NCBI RefSeq assembly: GCF_030035675.1
Contig: NC_084485.1
Location: forward strand, 92,896,838-92,960,837
Length of the DNA stretch: 64,000 bases
Reading direction: 5' to 3'
From: Rhineura floridana
Taxonomy: Eukaryota; Chordata; Lepidosauria; Squamata; Rhineuridae
Made by a program: the position numbers and the translations under genes. Below are positions 45,601 to 56,589 of the stretch, piece after piece. The notes beneath the pieces were generated by a model, which was not told the origin of the DNA, ran no database searches, and was given only the letters and a program-made list of their open reading frames with translations. Each line of letters opens with the position of its first letter. Positions within the stretch are counted from its first letter, which is position 1.

Positions 45601-47104
45601 GTACCTAGATTTAAAAATATGTGTATGTTTGTAAATAAACAGAAGCAGCAAGAAAATGGCTGAGAAATGTGGCTTTGCTATGCTGCACAAGTCAACTACA
45701 AGTATAAAACCTGTGCTCTACAAAGTTTCTGAGACTATACTTGCTTCTGATTCTTTCAATGCTTAAATAACTTTTTTTCCAATTATTTTCAAGCCATTTG
45801 AAAAAAAAAAGCCAAGCAAGGAAATGGGGAAAGTAGTATGATAATGATTTGATCATATCACCGGAGTCACTGTTGAGTTGTAGAGGTTGCATCCCTGTTG
45901 AATTCCCTTCTGCTACATGGTCTCTCCCCTCCCAACTATTCACTGGCAGAGAAGTTTTGTTAGAGATTTCAGTGATGTGGAAAACTCTTATTATCTATAA
46001 GCATTTGTTACCACAAGCAAACATGTCTAAGGGTCTTGCTGGCGGCATCTTCATATTTGTTTATTGCAATAATTGCTGCTTTGTTCGGTTGAAAAGTTTT
46101 GGCTTTGTACTTGTTCTTCAAAGAATGTCCGTTTTTCTTTTTTTGCTTTCTACAGATAAATGAGAGGAAGTGTAAATGCAAACAGAGGTACCTTTTAAAA
46201 AGCACAGCAGGAGACTAAAATTAATACACCTACATAGCTTGTGGTTCTTTTTCCAGCGCCATAATCAAAGCTTTGTGACCTTCTTCCTTGGGCCCTAAGT
46301 GGTCACTGCCAAGTTAAATATCTGTCTCATGTATTTTCATTTATACCTCGACTCCTGGGGAGGCTCAAAGAAGTGTTTCTTGCTTTTGGCATGCTCAGTC
46401 TTGTCTTGAGTGTTGGGAGTAAAGCACCAATGCTTGTAATAAGTAACCTGAACAAGCAGGGGGCAAAAGACAGAGAGGCAACCTATTCTTCCCTTGCTGT
46501 TTCCTTCTTTAATAAACCATTTGTGGATATGCAGATTGCTTTTCTGAGGCTTTACTTCCTTCCTTCTGCATGTTGTTACAGTCTGTGCGAGTGCTAGCCT
46601 CATGACTCTATAATGGCCACACATATGCCTGTACTCAGAATGGCTTTATTTCCCAGTAGTAATAGCCCTTAATTTCTTTATTCTTTCAACCACTAGTCTT
46701 ACCAGATTACTCGTTTCTGCACTCTGCTGCAATATATACCAAACTCCAATACTGAGAACCTACAACGAGAAAGGTTACAGATTTGTTTTGGATATATCTG
46801 AGAGGTGACATTTCATGTCTGCATAGGTTGAAACAGCTCCTCGTTTAACGTCTCCCCTAAAGGTGGATAGAAGGTACATCACGGTCTGCTGGTAGATCTC
46901 TGGGTGATTTGCACTGGACTATCAAGGATTTCTGATGCCCAATAGTTCAACAATAGCAAATAAAATTGAACGTTTGTTTTTTTTTAACTGCCATGGCTGC
47001 TGTTGTGTTAATCCCTTTTTTCTTGGCTTCCATACTCCTTGCCTGTAAAATATGAGCCTTGTGAACTGGTTGCTTTTGACCAGGTCTTTGTGCAGTTTTA
47101 TTGG
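45601..47104. other. Unique DNA with repeat B, copy 1
   Basis: No gene was seen. Bases 46410-46516 ('tgggagtaaagcac' ... 'acctgaac' ... 'tgctgtttccttcttta') match 51694-51790 with divergence. Confidence 0.45.
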
Positions 47105-47285
47105 CCAGTTATTTATTTATTTATTTTGATTTCTTTCCCGCCCTTCACCACAACAATTAAATATACAACTATAAAACAAATAATTACAAATCTAAACAGT
47201 TAAAACAATTCCATATATAAAACAATTAAAAACAATCCCACATATAAAAACAGTTAAAATAGTTCCAATACAGAAGCAGACTTGG
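47105..47285 (-). mobile_element. L2-type 3'-end fragment, minus
   Basis: (TTTAT)n, 'gatttctttcccgcccttca' and then 'aaacagttaaaaca' motifs are the antisense of an L2-like tail and 3' UTR. Confidence 0.6.
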
Positions 47286-47896
47286 ATAAAACATTGTATT
47301 AGAATCTCTCATTTGTAGTCAATCTACTGTAGATTTGTACTGCTTTATGTATGATATCCCATTATGTTGCTTTTGGGGTACAGTTAAGTAATTAGCTCCA
47401 CCCCAAGTCACTGTTTTAAGTCTGGATTCATCCACTCTAGCTACTATTTTGCATCTGGCTTCAGTTGATGGACCTTGGTTTTTTTTAGTAAAAAATAAAG
47501 TGAGATCCCACAAGCCTAAACTCTGTCTACCTCTGATTAAACTCTCTAAAGGTTTTTTCTTATGAGCAGATGCACCAGGAAATGAGGAGAGACTGAAATT
47601 ACTGCATCAGCATAAAGGTGCAACTTGTGGAGATGTCTCAGTTGAAGAGATTGTACTAAACAGTTGTGTTTAATAGATCAGTGCTGCTGGTCAAGGAACC
47701 ACATCATGGCAAGATCATGTATCTATCTCTATGTGATTGCACAAAGCTCTTAAGACCACAGGAATGGATAAAAGGTGAGGATAATAGGTCAAGGAGGGCC
47801 ACCTCATTGACAGATATGCCTTATTCATTTCAACTACTATGAAAATAGCTCTGTTAACCCAATCGCATGGGCCAAATATATGGGCCTGCTCAGCAT
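47286..47896. other. Unique DNA, no gene seen
   Basis: Nothing recognised. Confidence 0.4.
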
Positions 47897-48060
47897 GGCA
47901 CATAGAAAGCTAACTTATACCAAGTCAGATGGTCGGGCTACCTAGCTCATTGTTGTCTACACTCTGCTAATCTCCAGGGTTTCAGACAGGGGACTCTCCC
48001 AGCCCACCTGGATCTTCAGCATACAAAGCATGAAGTCTACCACTAAGCTACAGTCCTCCC
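47897..48060 (-). mobile_element. tRNA-derived SINE, minus
   Basis: 'taacttataccaagtcagat', 'ctagctcattgttgtctaca', 'tctccagggtttcagacagg' and 'ctaccactaagctacagtcc' give the whole antisense body and the tRNA-like head. Confidence 0.75.
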
Positions 48061-48900
48061 CTAACTAACTGGTAGTGTGTGTGTGTGTGGGGGGGTTAGG
48101 TTCAAATAAAATATGTGATAGCACTTTCAAATGGAAAAGGAAAAAAGAGAACAATGTCTGTAGTGGTTAAGAGCAAGATGTGTGCCATATCAGTAGAGCA
48201 TTGATACTCAATGAACAAGGGGGAAAAACCTTTCTTCCTACTATGGCATCTCACAGCTGGGTTTTTTAGTAAGGCCAGGAGTATAGCGAGACAATTTTCG
48301 GGGGGGGGAAGACACAAAAATTGGGGGGCAGAAGTCTTGGGGCATTGGTCACTATAAAAGGTTTTTTTGGGGGGAGTTTTCATAGGGATTGACAAAAAGA
48401 AACCCCAGTTAATGCATTTTAATTAGGAACTATGACTTGTGAAGTTTACAAAAAAGCGAGTCAATCTAAATACAATATTTTCCACATGCAAAATAGTTGT
48501 GAAAACTAAATAACAGTGACTAGAAAGTAAATGTATATCATGCAAGTCATCCTATCATAATGATCTGAACTTTATTAACTCTAATGCACCATGATTTCTC
48601 TGCAAAATTGCAGACAAACTGTTCACTCGAAATTCCTTCAAATAAGGTTCTTTCAAAAGCCAAGATTACCCAGGGCTGGTTCACATATGAGCCAAGATCC
48701 ACATTAAAATTGCTGCTTTTTCCATCGCGATTGATTTTGACAGTTCACATACTTCTGCCCTCGCTACGAATAAATTGCCTGTTTTTCATTTTAGCATTCA
48801 GACGCGTGTGCGTTTATTGCTATCAGCGTTTCCTTGTTGCCGCGCCCACACATTAGAATGTTAACTGTGGAGGTGGGGAAGGGGTGGTGTTTCCCTAAAC
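48061..48900. other. Unique DNA with locally higher CpG
   Basis: No gene was seen. 48720-48860 holds several CpG (cgcgattg, ctcgctacg, gacgcgtgtgcg, gccgcgcc) in an otherwise AT-rich setting; it may be part of an unrecognised element. Confidence 0.35.
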
Positions 48901-49103
48901 CAGTGATTCTCAAATGGTGCGCCGGGGCACACTGGTGCACCGCAAGAGGTGGCTAGGTGTTATGAAAGTATATTATTATTAAGTTATTTTTATTCATAGT
49001 TTAAAATATATTAATATATTTTTAATTTTGTACACGAAGTGCGCCAGAAAATTTTTATATGTTTTACAGTGCGTCGCGAACCAAAAAGGTTTGAGAACCG
49101 CTG
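48901..49103. mobile_element. hAT non-autonomous element (203 bp)
   Basis: It starts CAGTGATTCTCAAATGG, ends AAGGTTTGAGAACCGCTG, and has a perfect 8-bp duplication CCCTAAAC at 48893-48900 and 49104-49111. The interior carries 'gtgcgccggggcacactgg' and an AT-rich core. No coding capacity. Confidence 0.9.
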
Positions 49104-50203
49104 CCCTAAACAAAGGGAGGAATAGAAAGAAAGCGAATCACCTACAGCTGCCCTGCTAAAGGAAGCATTGACAGTTTTATATTATCACAGTGGGATGAGT
49201 GGAGCAGATGCTGGGATGAGACGCCAAGGCAGCTCCCCTTTCCCCTGCGCTTTTGGGCACTTATAAATTACCCCAGCAGCGCCTTTGCTAGCCTCCTCTC
49301 ACTGTGGCTGCGCACACTCCAAGCCTGGGTGTAGCAAGCAGCGCGTAGCGGCTTGTGCCGCCCCCCCCCCCCCGCAGCTCAAGCAAGAGAGCCGGCCAAG
49401 GCTGAAGGGGAGTCTCCCTCTCTGGCAGCCAGGAAGGCATTTCCCGAGCTCCAGCTCTTCCCTGCTTGGGGAGTTGTTGGTGTCGCTGCAGAAGAGAGAG
49501 AATGAAGGGGTGGGGAAAAACCTGTTCACATCACATGCAGAGAGCTTTCACAGAATTAGATATTTTAGGGTGAATAGTTTGGATGAATGTGATTTTGTTT
49601 AAAGGAGCAGGGGAGGAAATGTATTGGGGGGAAGCAGGAGAAAGCATGAAAAAGGAAGGCAAGAGCGACTGGAAGTTGCTTCGTCAATGGCAGGAAGCAA
49701 AAGGACGCTTTCCATAACTTCATAATTTAAAGTTTTTACTCCAGAGTGAGATATCCCAATACTTGGTTAAACTTCTGGAGTATTTCAGTTGATACCAAGG
49801 TCACTCCTACCATTCGCTGGACTGAGGTGGCTGCTTCAGGAAGTTGGTCTGGGTCATGAAAAGGTAGAAAATTGTTAGTGATTGTGAAATGTTCTATTTA
49901 AGATGCCCAAATGATGGGATTGGGGCAGTTGGTGTTCCACCTCAGGCAGAGAATGCCTTCGGCTGGCCCAGATTTTACCTTAATAATATTTCAAAAACCA
50001 AGGCAGTTGGAAAAAAACCCATCAAAATTATACACCATATTCTAGAACTAGCAATGCTTTTCCACCTTTACTTTACTTACCCTTTTTAAATTCAGTCTCA
50101 CGAGACATTGTTGAAATAGATTACCAATATGAAATCTAGATAATCATTGCCATGTCCATGGCCACTCACCGGGACCATAGAAGAGCAAGACTTGAATTTA
50201 GGC
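49104..50203. other. Unique DNA, partly GC-rich
   Basis: 49260-49480 is GC-richer, with a C run near 49366. No confident exon: a 105-codon plus-strand frame from 49285 has no recognisable domain. Confidence 0.4.
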
Positions 50204-50343
50204 CAGGGATGGGGAATAAATGGCCCTTCAGATGTTGTTGGACTCCCAACATCCCACCATTCCTGACTGTTGGTCATAATGGCTGGGGCTGATGGGAGCT
50301 GGAGTCCAATGACATCTGGAGGGCCACTTTTTCCCCATGTCTG
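50204..50343. mobile_element. hAT-like MITE (140 bp)
   Basis: CAGGGATGGGGAATAAATGG and ...CACTTTTTCCCCATGTCTG ends, inner arms 'cagatgttgttggactccc' and 'ggagtccaatgacatctgg'. The flanking octamers atttaggc and gtatagac agree at 5 of 8 bases. Confidence 0.7.
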
Positions 50344-51813
50344 GTATAGACTATTTAGTTTTCTTTTTTAAAAGACCACTTGGACCCACTTTATGAACAA
50401 AAGTCAAAAGGAAGAATTATTTCTGTTCAAGAATGTTAATGGTTGTGTAGCTTCTCATGAAGACAATTCTCGTTTCAAAGAGACATTTTTGGTCTGCAGT
50501 AATTAATAATGAAATGCAGTTATCCATCTGAAAAAAATTGAGTAGAGAATAGTTCGCATTAATTTCACATTGTTTTTTAGTAGTTTGTCATATCACCTAT
50601 TTGTTAACATATGGCAATCAAAGATTAATTGTCTGAGGTCTTTGTGGTCCCAGGGTAACAGCCTGACATCAGACATTATATACATTTAGAGCAGATTGGA
50701 AAGAGGAATGAGTTGGTTATCAGATATGTAGGGGTCAGAGGTCTTTGTGGAACTCCCTCTCTAGATATGTTTAAAGCTTGGGCAGATTTTAGAGACACTA
50801 TAAAATTAAGAGAAAATTTTAGTTTATTCTTCTTAAAGTGTTCCGATCTGTGCTGTTTTGTTGTGCAAACAAAGATTCATTGAAATGCATTGGGCAAACT
50901 AAATTATGATGTAGTGCACTTTGACAGGTTCATTCTTTCTTATTCCTTATTAAGGCAAAGCACTCCAGCCAAGTGTGGTGCCTTTCCAAATGTTTTGTAC
51001 ATTCTTTGCTATTGATTGTTGTACCAAAAGTTTAATACAGAGGATTTTCTTGAAGTTTTCTGACCAGCTAACCAAATTATTGTTATGCACACAATGCTTA
51101 CCAGGGTTTGTGTTACCTTAGAAGAGAGATCACCAGAGACTCAAGGCATTTTGTAATATTTTAGTTCATTTGCAAATAAATAGATTAAGCTTAGGTAGAG
51201 TTAGATAGCAGTAGGAGATGGTGTGGTGTGGTGGTGGTGCTTACCTGACTTCTGGATAGCTGAGCTGTTGCTGCTTACTGGGAAGGAGAGGGGGAGGGGT
51301 GAAGTGGCAGAGAGGTTGGCATAGTGCAAACAAAGTGGTAGGAGCCCTGGATTGGCTCCACTGATGTATTTGCACTGCACCTACTTCCCCACTGCCTCAC
51401 CCCTTTCCTTCCCAGTAAACAGCAGCCACCCAGCTATTGGGAGGTCAGGTGAGCATTGCCACCCCACCACCTGTCCGTTACTGTTAGACAGCTTAAATAC
51501 TCCAACATCAAATCCACTGCCCCACATCAGATTGCCATACAGGCAACCTATCCCAAAAGACTCTTTGTAGAGCTCAGAGCTAGTTCTTTCCCTGCCTCCC
51601 TCTATATATAATAATATATAACCTATATTATATTATCCTTGGATGGAAAAGCAGATGGTGTGCCCCTTACCCTGTCAAGAAGATTTCAGGATATTGGGAG
51701 TAAAGCACTGATGCAAGCACTGACCTGAACCGGGGGGGGGGGGATAGAAGGGCAATCTTTTCTTCCTTGCTGATTCCTTCTTTAAAGGGAACTACTTTTC
51801 AGTTTAATATATA
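50344..51813. other. Unique DNA with repeat B, copy 2
   Basis: No gene was seen. Bases 51694-51790 are the partner of 46410-46516 and contain a G run not present there. Confidence 0.45.
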
Positions 51814-51928
51814 GCCAGTATGGTGTAGTGGTTAGAGTGTTGGACTACGACCTGGGAGACCAGGGTTTGAATCCCCACACAGCCATGAAGCTCACTGGGT
51901 GACCTTGGGCCAGTCACTGCCTCTCAGC
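51814..51928 (+). mobile_element. tRNA-derived SINE, second type, truncated
   Basis: A-box-like 'tggtgtagtggttagagtg' and B-box 'ggtttgaatcc', followed by 'tgaagctcactgggtgacc' and 'ttgggccagtcactgcctct'. This head differs from the SINEs at 8.2, 13.0, 28.2, 30.8 and 47.9 kb. The 3' part is missing. Confidence 0.8.
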
Positions 51929-52004
51929 CAAAGAAAGGTATAGCTATCAGGCCTGTCCAACTTTAAGCAGTTCTTCTGCCCCCATTTGAACTCTCTCCTG
52001 TACA

Positions 52005-52348
52005 AACTAGGGTTGCCAGATTCAGGGCCTGAGACTGATCCTGTATCTTTAGGAGAAGAGAAAGTCAGCCAAGTGCAGGTGTTCTTGCAACACTGTAATG
52101 GGAAAAACCACAAGGTGGAATTCTCCCTTCCCCCTGCACAACTTTTAAAGATACAGAAGACCTCTTGGAGGCCGGGCCTGACAACCAAGAGGTCTTCTGT
52201 ATCTTTAAAAGTTGTGCAGGGGGAAGGGAGAATTCCAACTTGTAGTTTTTCCCATTACAGTGTTGCAAGAACACCTGCACTTGGCTGACTTTCTCTTCTC
52301 CTAAAGATACAGGATCAGTCTCAGGCCCTGATCCTGGCAACCCTAGTT
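52005..52348. mobile_element. Palindromic foldback MITE (344 bp)
   Basis: From AACTAGGGTTGCC to GGCAACCCTAGTT the two halves are reverse complements over about 160 bp each, with very few differences, around a loop of about 20 bp. The element proper may be GGGTTGCC...GGCAACCC with TA on both sides, which would fit a Tc1/mariner-like TA duplication. A partial copy with the same right half lies at 59936-60131. No coding capacity: near-identical antisense frames are a product of the symmetry. Confidence 0.8.
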
Positions 52349-54983
52349 CAAACCCTCCATTTTATAATGGTGTTTTAAAAAGCAATATATGACTATGGCT
52401 ATCAAACACTTTGGTCATGGTGATCTGAGTGAGCCATATCTCGCTGTGTTTGGATTTAAATGTCAGCGCCAAAAGCATGGTACTACAAGAATGTCATTTT
52501 TTAAAAAATCACATAACATTTGCTGTTTGAGTAAAGTTTGAAAGGAATGATTGAATAATAACTTTTCTAAGGCAGGTTGATTTCTTGCTAGATACCCATT
52601 TTTCCAAACTGTGAAAAAGTCAATTTTTTTAAAAAAAAGTTGGATTTGTTGCATTAGGGCAACAGAATGCTTTGATCCATTTTAATTGCAGAAACCTAAC
52701 ACTCCAGTATGCACTTAAATCCCTCCTGCAAATAATGACAACCTGGAGGCAGTGCAAATGCTGAGTTCATAACCTGAGAGGGTGTTCTCTGGTTTGCTGA
52801 GTGACCCCCCCAAAACAAAACATTGGGAACCAATTTTAACAGTAGCACATGCCACACCACTCACACACCAGGCATACATTATAAACCATATATTTAATTC
52901 AACACATTAAGTGAAGGTGCCTCAAAGTCTATTAGGGTTTTTTTTAAAAAAAGTTGCAAGTGAGCAGAAATCCAGGTAACAGCTTAGCAGTTCAGGTGCT
53001 CTTACTCTCCATACAGTACCACTACTATTTATTAGGGTTATTCCTTTATTCCTTTAAGGCTTTCTGCCTTCTCCTAACAATTTACTCGAGCCATTGGGGT
53101 ATCTTATTCCCCCTGTAGATGCCTTCGGCTCAATTCCCTGTGGCCCATCTTGCCTGAGGAGCAGCAGTGCTCTGTAGCAAGGGAAGCAGAAGTTGCTGAC
53201 CTTCCTGCCATTCAACCTTAACTGCAAGCTATACTTCTGACTTGTTCCTTGTACAGTGGCATTTAGATCCCTCGGGATTAGGAACATGATATGTGTATTT
53301 TAGGTACAGCTGAAAGGAATGCAATAGTCTGACCAATGTTTGATTTTCTGTATCTCTTTGAGAAGAGCCGTTGCCTTTCGGTGCCTATAGGCAGGCAGAA
53401 GAAGAAAAGATCCCGTGATTAAGCTCAGCAGTTCTATTATTAATCAAAGCCATTCTCTCCCCTTAGCAAATATAAATTTGTTCTCTCTCCACCTTGACAA
53501 AATTTAAGATTCCTTTACGCTTCTTTTTCTAGTCCTCCCTTCCAGGTTCAATTTAGGCTGTCGAGGTGCACGGGTGGCTCAGGGTACAGGCTGTAGTTGA
53601 GATATGCTGTGGATGAAAAGCATCATTCAAACAGACAAAAATCTCCCACAATGAGAATAATACCAGTGTATACTGCATGAGATGCAAAGCACATATATTA
53701 TGTAGCTGCCCTCTAGCCTAAATATCTTTCTGGCAATACATTAGTGAACAAATGTAATTCACACTTCTGATAATCTTCCCCTTTGAGACAGTTATTCTAG
53801 GTTGCAGTCCAGAGATATGGGTGATGCTTAAGTAGCATTAGCATAAACAGTTGTATCATTTAAGGGTTCTACTGACACCTAAATGCTTACTGTAGGCCTT
53901 GCTTGTGGTCAGGATGGCACTAGCTGGGCAATTGCCTGGGTGCATGTTGAGTGGCTGAATGAGGAGAAACAAGGGGCAGTGTCTTGTGTAATAGATAGTA
54001 GCTGCACAGCCATTACCGGTGAATGAGATATGGTGGCCATGTGTCCTACTTTACAGAGGACAGCCCTCTAATTTGAAGGGCTGTCAGAGGTCAGTCCTCT
54101 ATATGAAGGTGCTTTCTCTTTGAAGGGTTGCCCAGTCCAAGTCCATAAGAAGGAAAAGCATCAGTGCCCATCAACAGCGCTGGACAACAGACTGAGCTGG
54201 TACCCAAAACACCTGGTTGCAGTCTTTCCAACTATTGTGGGATGTACTGTATTTCTATTTAAATCAAAGTCATTGTTTCTAGATTTGCATACAGTTGCAC
54301 AAATTAGCATATGCAAATTTTGTGCAAATGAGCACCCTCTTTTGTCCTCTTTTTGGTGATGCATTGAATGGCTACCCTAGAATGGGTGCTTGTTTACCAC
54401 ATTAATTGAGAAAGGGAGCCATTTTTTTCTACTCCATGTGCCTTGGGTGAAGTCGCAACCTTCTCCCTGCACTTTTCTACAGGTCAGCAATCAGTCTCCT
54501 GCAACCTGCAGTGGTTCAGCCCAGAAAGACACAGACTTTCCACTTCAGCATGAACTAGGGCTCATTGTTTATGCTTAAAAGCTATTATGTAATTGTATTG
54601 TATTATTTCCTCGGTGATGTCCCTTTGTACACAGGAGTTGTTGTCATACTGGGAAAATTCTTAAAACTGATGTGTAAGGCAGGATTCAGCTCTGTAAAAG
54701 CTGTGTTGATGGCAGCACTAAAGTTGTAACTGGAATGGTGCTTTAATAAATAACCCAAACGATTTCACCTACCTCTCATCTTTCCTCTTACTGAAACATT
54801 TAAAATGTGCTCTTCTCTGCTTCCTGGACTCTTGGAGTCATTTTTCTCCATTACTTGATGGTAACTGTAAGAAATTGTCTTCGTTTGTACGTTAGTCTTC
54901 AAAACGCAGCTGGGGTATCAAGAGCAGCGTTAAGACTTGCCACATTCTCTGTCTCTTGCAGTTCAATCCTCTACAGCGACGTA
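52349..54983. other. Unique DNA with repeat A, copy 2
   Basis: No gene was seen. Bases 52646-52752 pair with 45241-45356. Nothing else recognised. Confidence 0.45.
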
Positions 54984-55125
54984 CACACCATACATTTAAA
55001 GCATCTCCCCTCCAATCCTGGAAAGTGTAGTTTGTTAAGGGTACTGGGTATTATATCTCTGTGAGGTGAAAACTACAGTTCCCAGGATTCAGGGGGGGGA
55101 GAGAATGTGCTTTCAATGTGTGTAT
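54984..55125. mobile_element. MITE with 'aatcctgg..actacagtt' arms
   Basis: The left arm 'accatacatttaaagcat...tcctggaaagtgtagtttg' is the rough inverse of the right arm 'aactacagttcccaggattc...gtgctttcaatgtgtg'. Half copies are seen at about 6480-6540 and 61741-61860. No duplication identified. Confidence 0.6.
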
Positions 55126-55203
55126 GCAGCCTACATGTCTACTCAGAAGTCCCACTTTCAGTGGGGCCTAAACTCTCAAGTAAATGGGTCAAGGGTTGTA
55201 GTC
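55126..55203. mobile_element. Partial 'tgcaatcc' MITE, second copy
   Basis: 'acatgtctactcagaagtcc' and 'gggtcaagggttgtagtc' correspond to the element at 8066-8204. Confidence 0.4.
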
Positions 55204-56589
55204 TTATTTGTGATCATCTTATTTCTCAAGCAAACTTTTCAAGCGCACAAATTTCAAGGACATGTTTTCTTTCTGGTTGAAAATTACAGTATAAATTTCA
55301 AATCGGATATCCCTGCTTGTCTGGAGCAGCGCTTCCCTATGATATTTGTATAAGAAAGGATAATTCCTAGTGTCCAGATTTGCTATGAGATTATTTTTAT
55401 CTCTTCTATTTATTTATTTATTTTTACATCAAATGCCAGTGTACAGAAAGTGGACTCTTAATTCCTACACTTCCAGGGAGGATCAAATCTAATCCCAGTT
55501 TAATATTTGATACATCCTGCATGTTAGGTTGAAGGGGAGAGGAGGTGAGGGAAAGAGAATGGTCCCCTCTGTCTCATTCTGCTGAAATATAAAAATGACT
55601 GCAACTGGCAAACCAACACGTAATCCAGTGAACTCCCATCTCTGAGGCAGACTGCTATGGTGCTTTAAATGCTAAAGCCAATTAAAAGCCAGATTTACAA
55701 CAATTAAACATTCTATTTTTACTGTTGCAAAACCTGCTAACAAGCTGTCTGGGGACAGAAACAAATATTTAAAATAGAAGGATATAAATGCCTTAAAAAT
55801 AGAGGATGCTCAGAGAGGACTTTCAAAATACAGACCCATTAAAGCATTCTTTATTTTAATTATTTTTCAGCATTTCTAACTTATCTTTCTATAAAAAATA
55901 TAGTCATGGTGTGTCATTAGCTGGTGAAAGTGTCCTGAGAATTTGACTCACCTTGAGTGTTAAAACTATGCTTTTTTAGTTAACATTTTATTGAGACATC
56001 TTCTTATTTCAAATTAACACAACACATGAAAAAAATGTTATCATGCCCTGTCCCTCCCTTTCCCCAATCCTTGTCATAACATTTGGCCAGAAAACGAAAA
56101 ATATTAACAAAAAAGGAGATGGAGTATTAAATGTTACTCACAGAATCCTAATCCTCCAATGAAATATCTCTTATAAGCTTCTAAAAACTTTCTCCAAATT
56201 GGTTTGGAGGTGTCTTCAAACCCATCTCAATGTAGCGCTTATTTTACGTTTGTCCTGCTTGCATTCAGTTGTGGCAGGAGGATTTTTTTGTTACTTCCGC
56301 AACATCAATCCAATTTATACACTTCAGTGGTCTTCAAAACTGAACATGCAACAGGACATAATGCTGGCACAATGGGTTCCCTGCCACAACAGCCCACTAG
56401 AATGACGAGTCTGCATCTTGCCTAGGGAGTAGGGATAAATTCAATCCAGCTCACTTTTAAAGGCAAACTTAACCTAATTTTCACTTTCTGAAACAATATG
56501 TGAACGGAAAAAAGCCATCTTTCAAAATCCACACTTCTCTGAATTTTGCAATGACATTCTCCAGTCAAGTAATGTATACAAAAATAGCT
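55204..56589. other. Unique DNA, no gene seen
   Basis: AT-rich, no family recognised. Confidence 0.4.

Noticed and set aside
49285-49602. CpG-island first exon
   Set aside because: The GC-rich stretch is short, the frame has no recognisable domain, and no convincing splice or promoter context is visible.
51892-52340. Similar proteins on both strands at 52 kb
   Set aside because: They result from the palindrome: each strand reads the same sequence.
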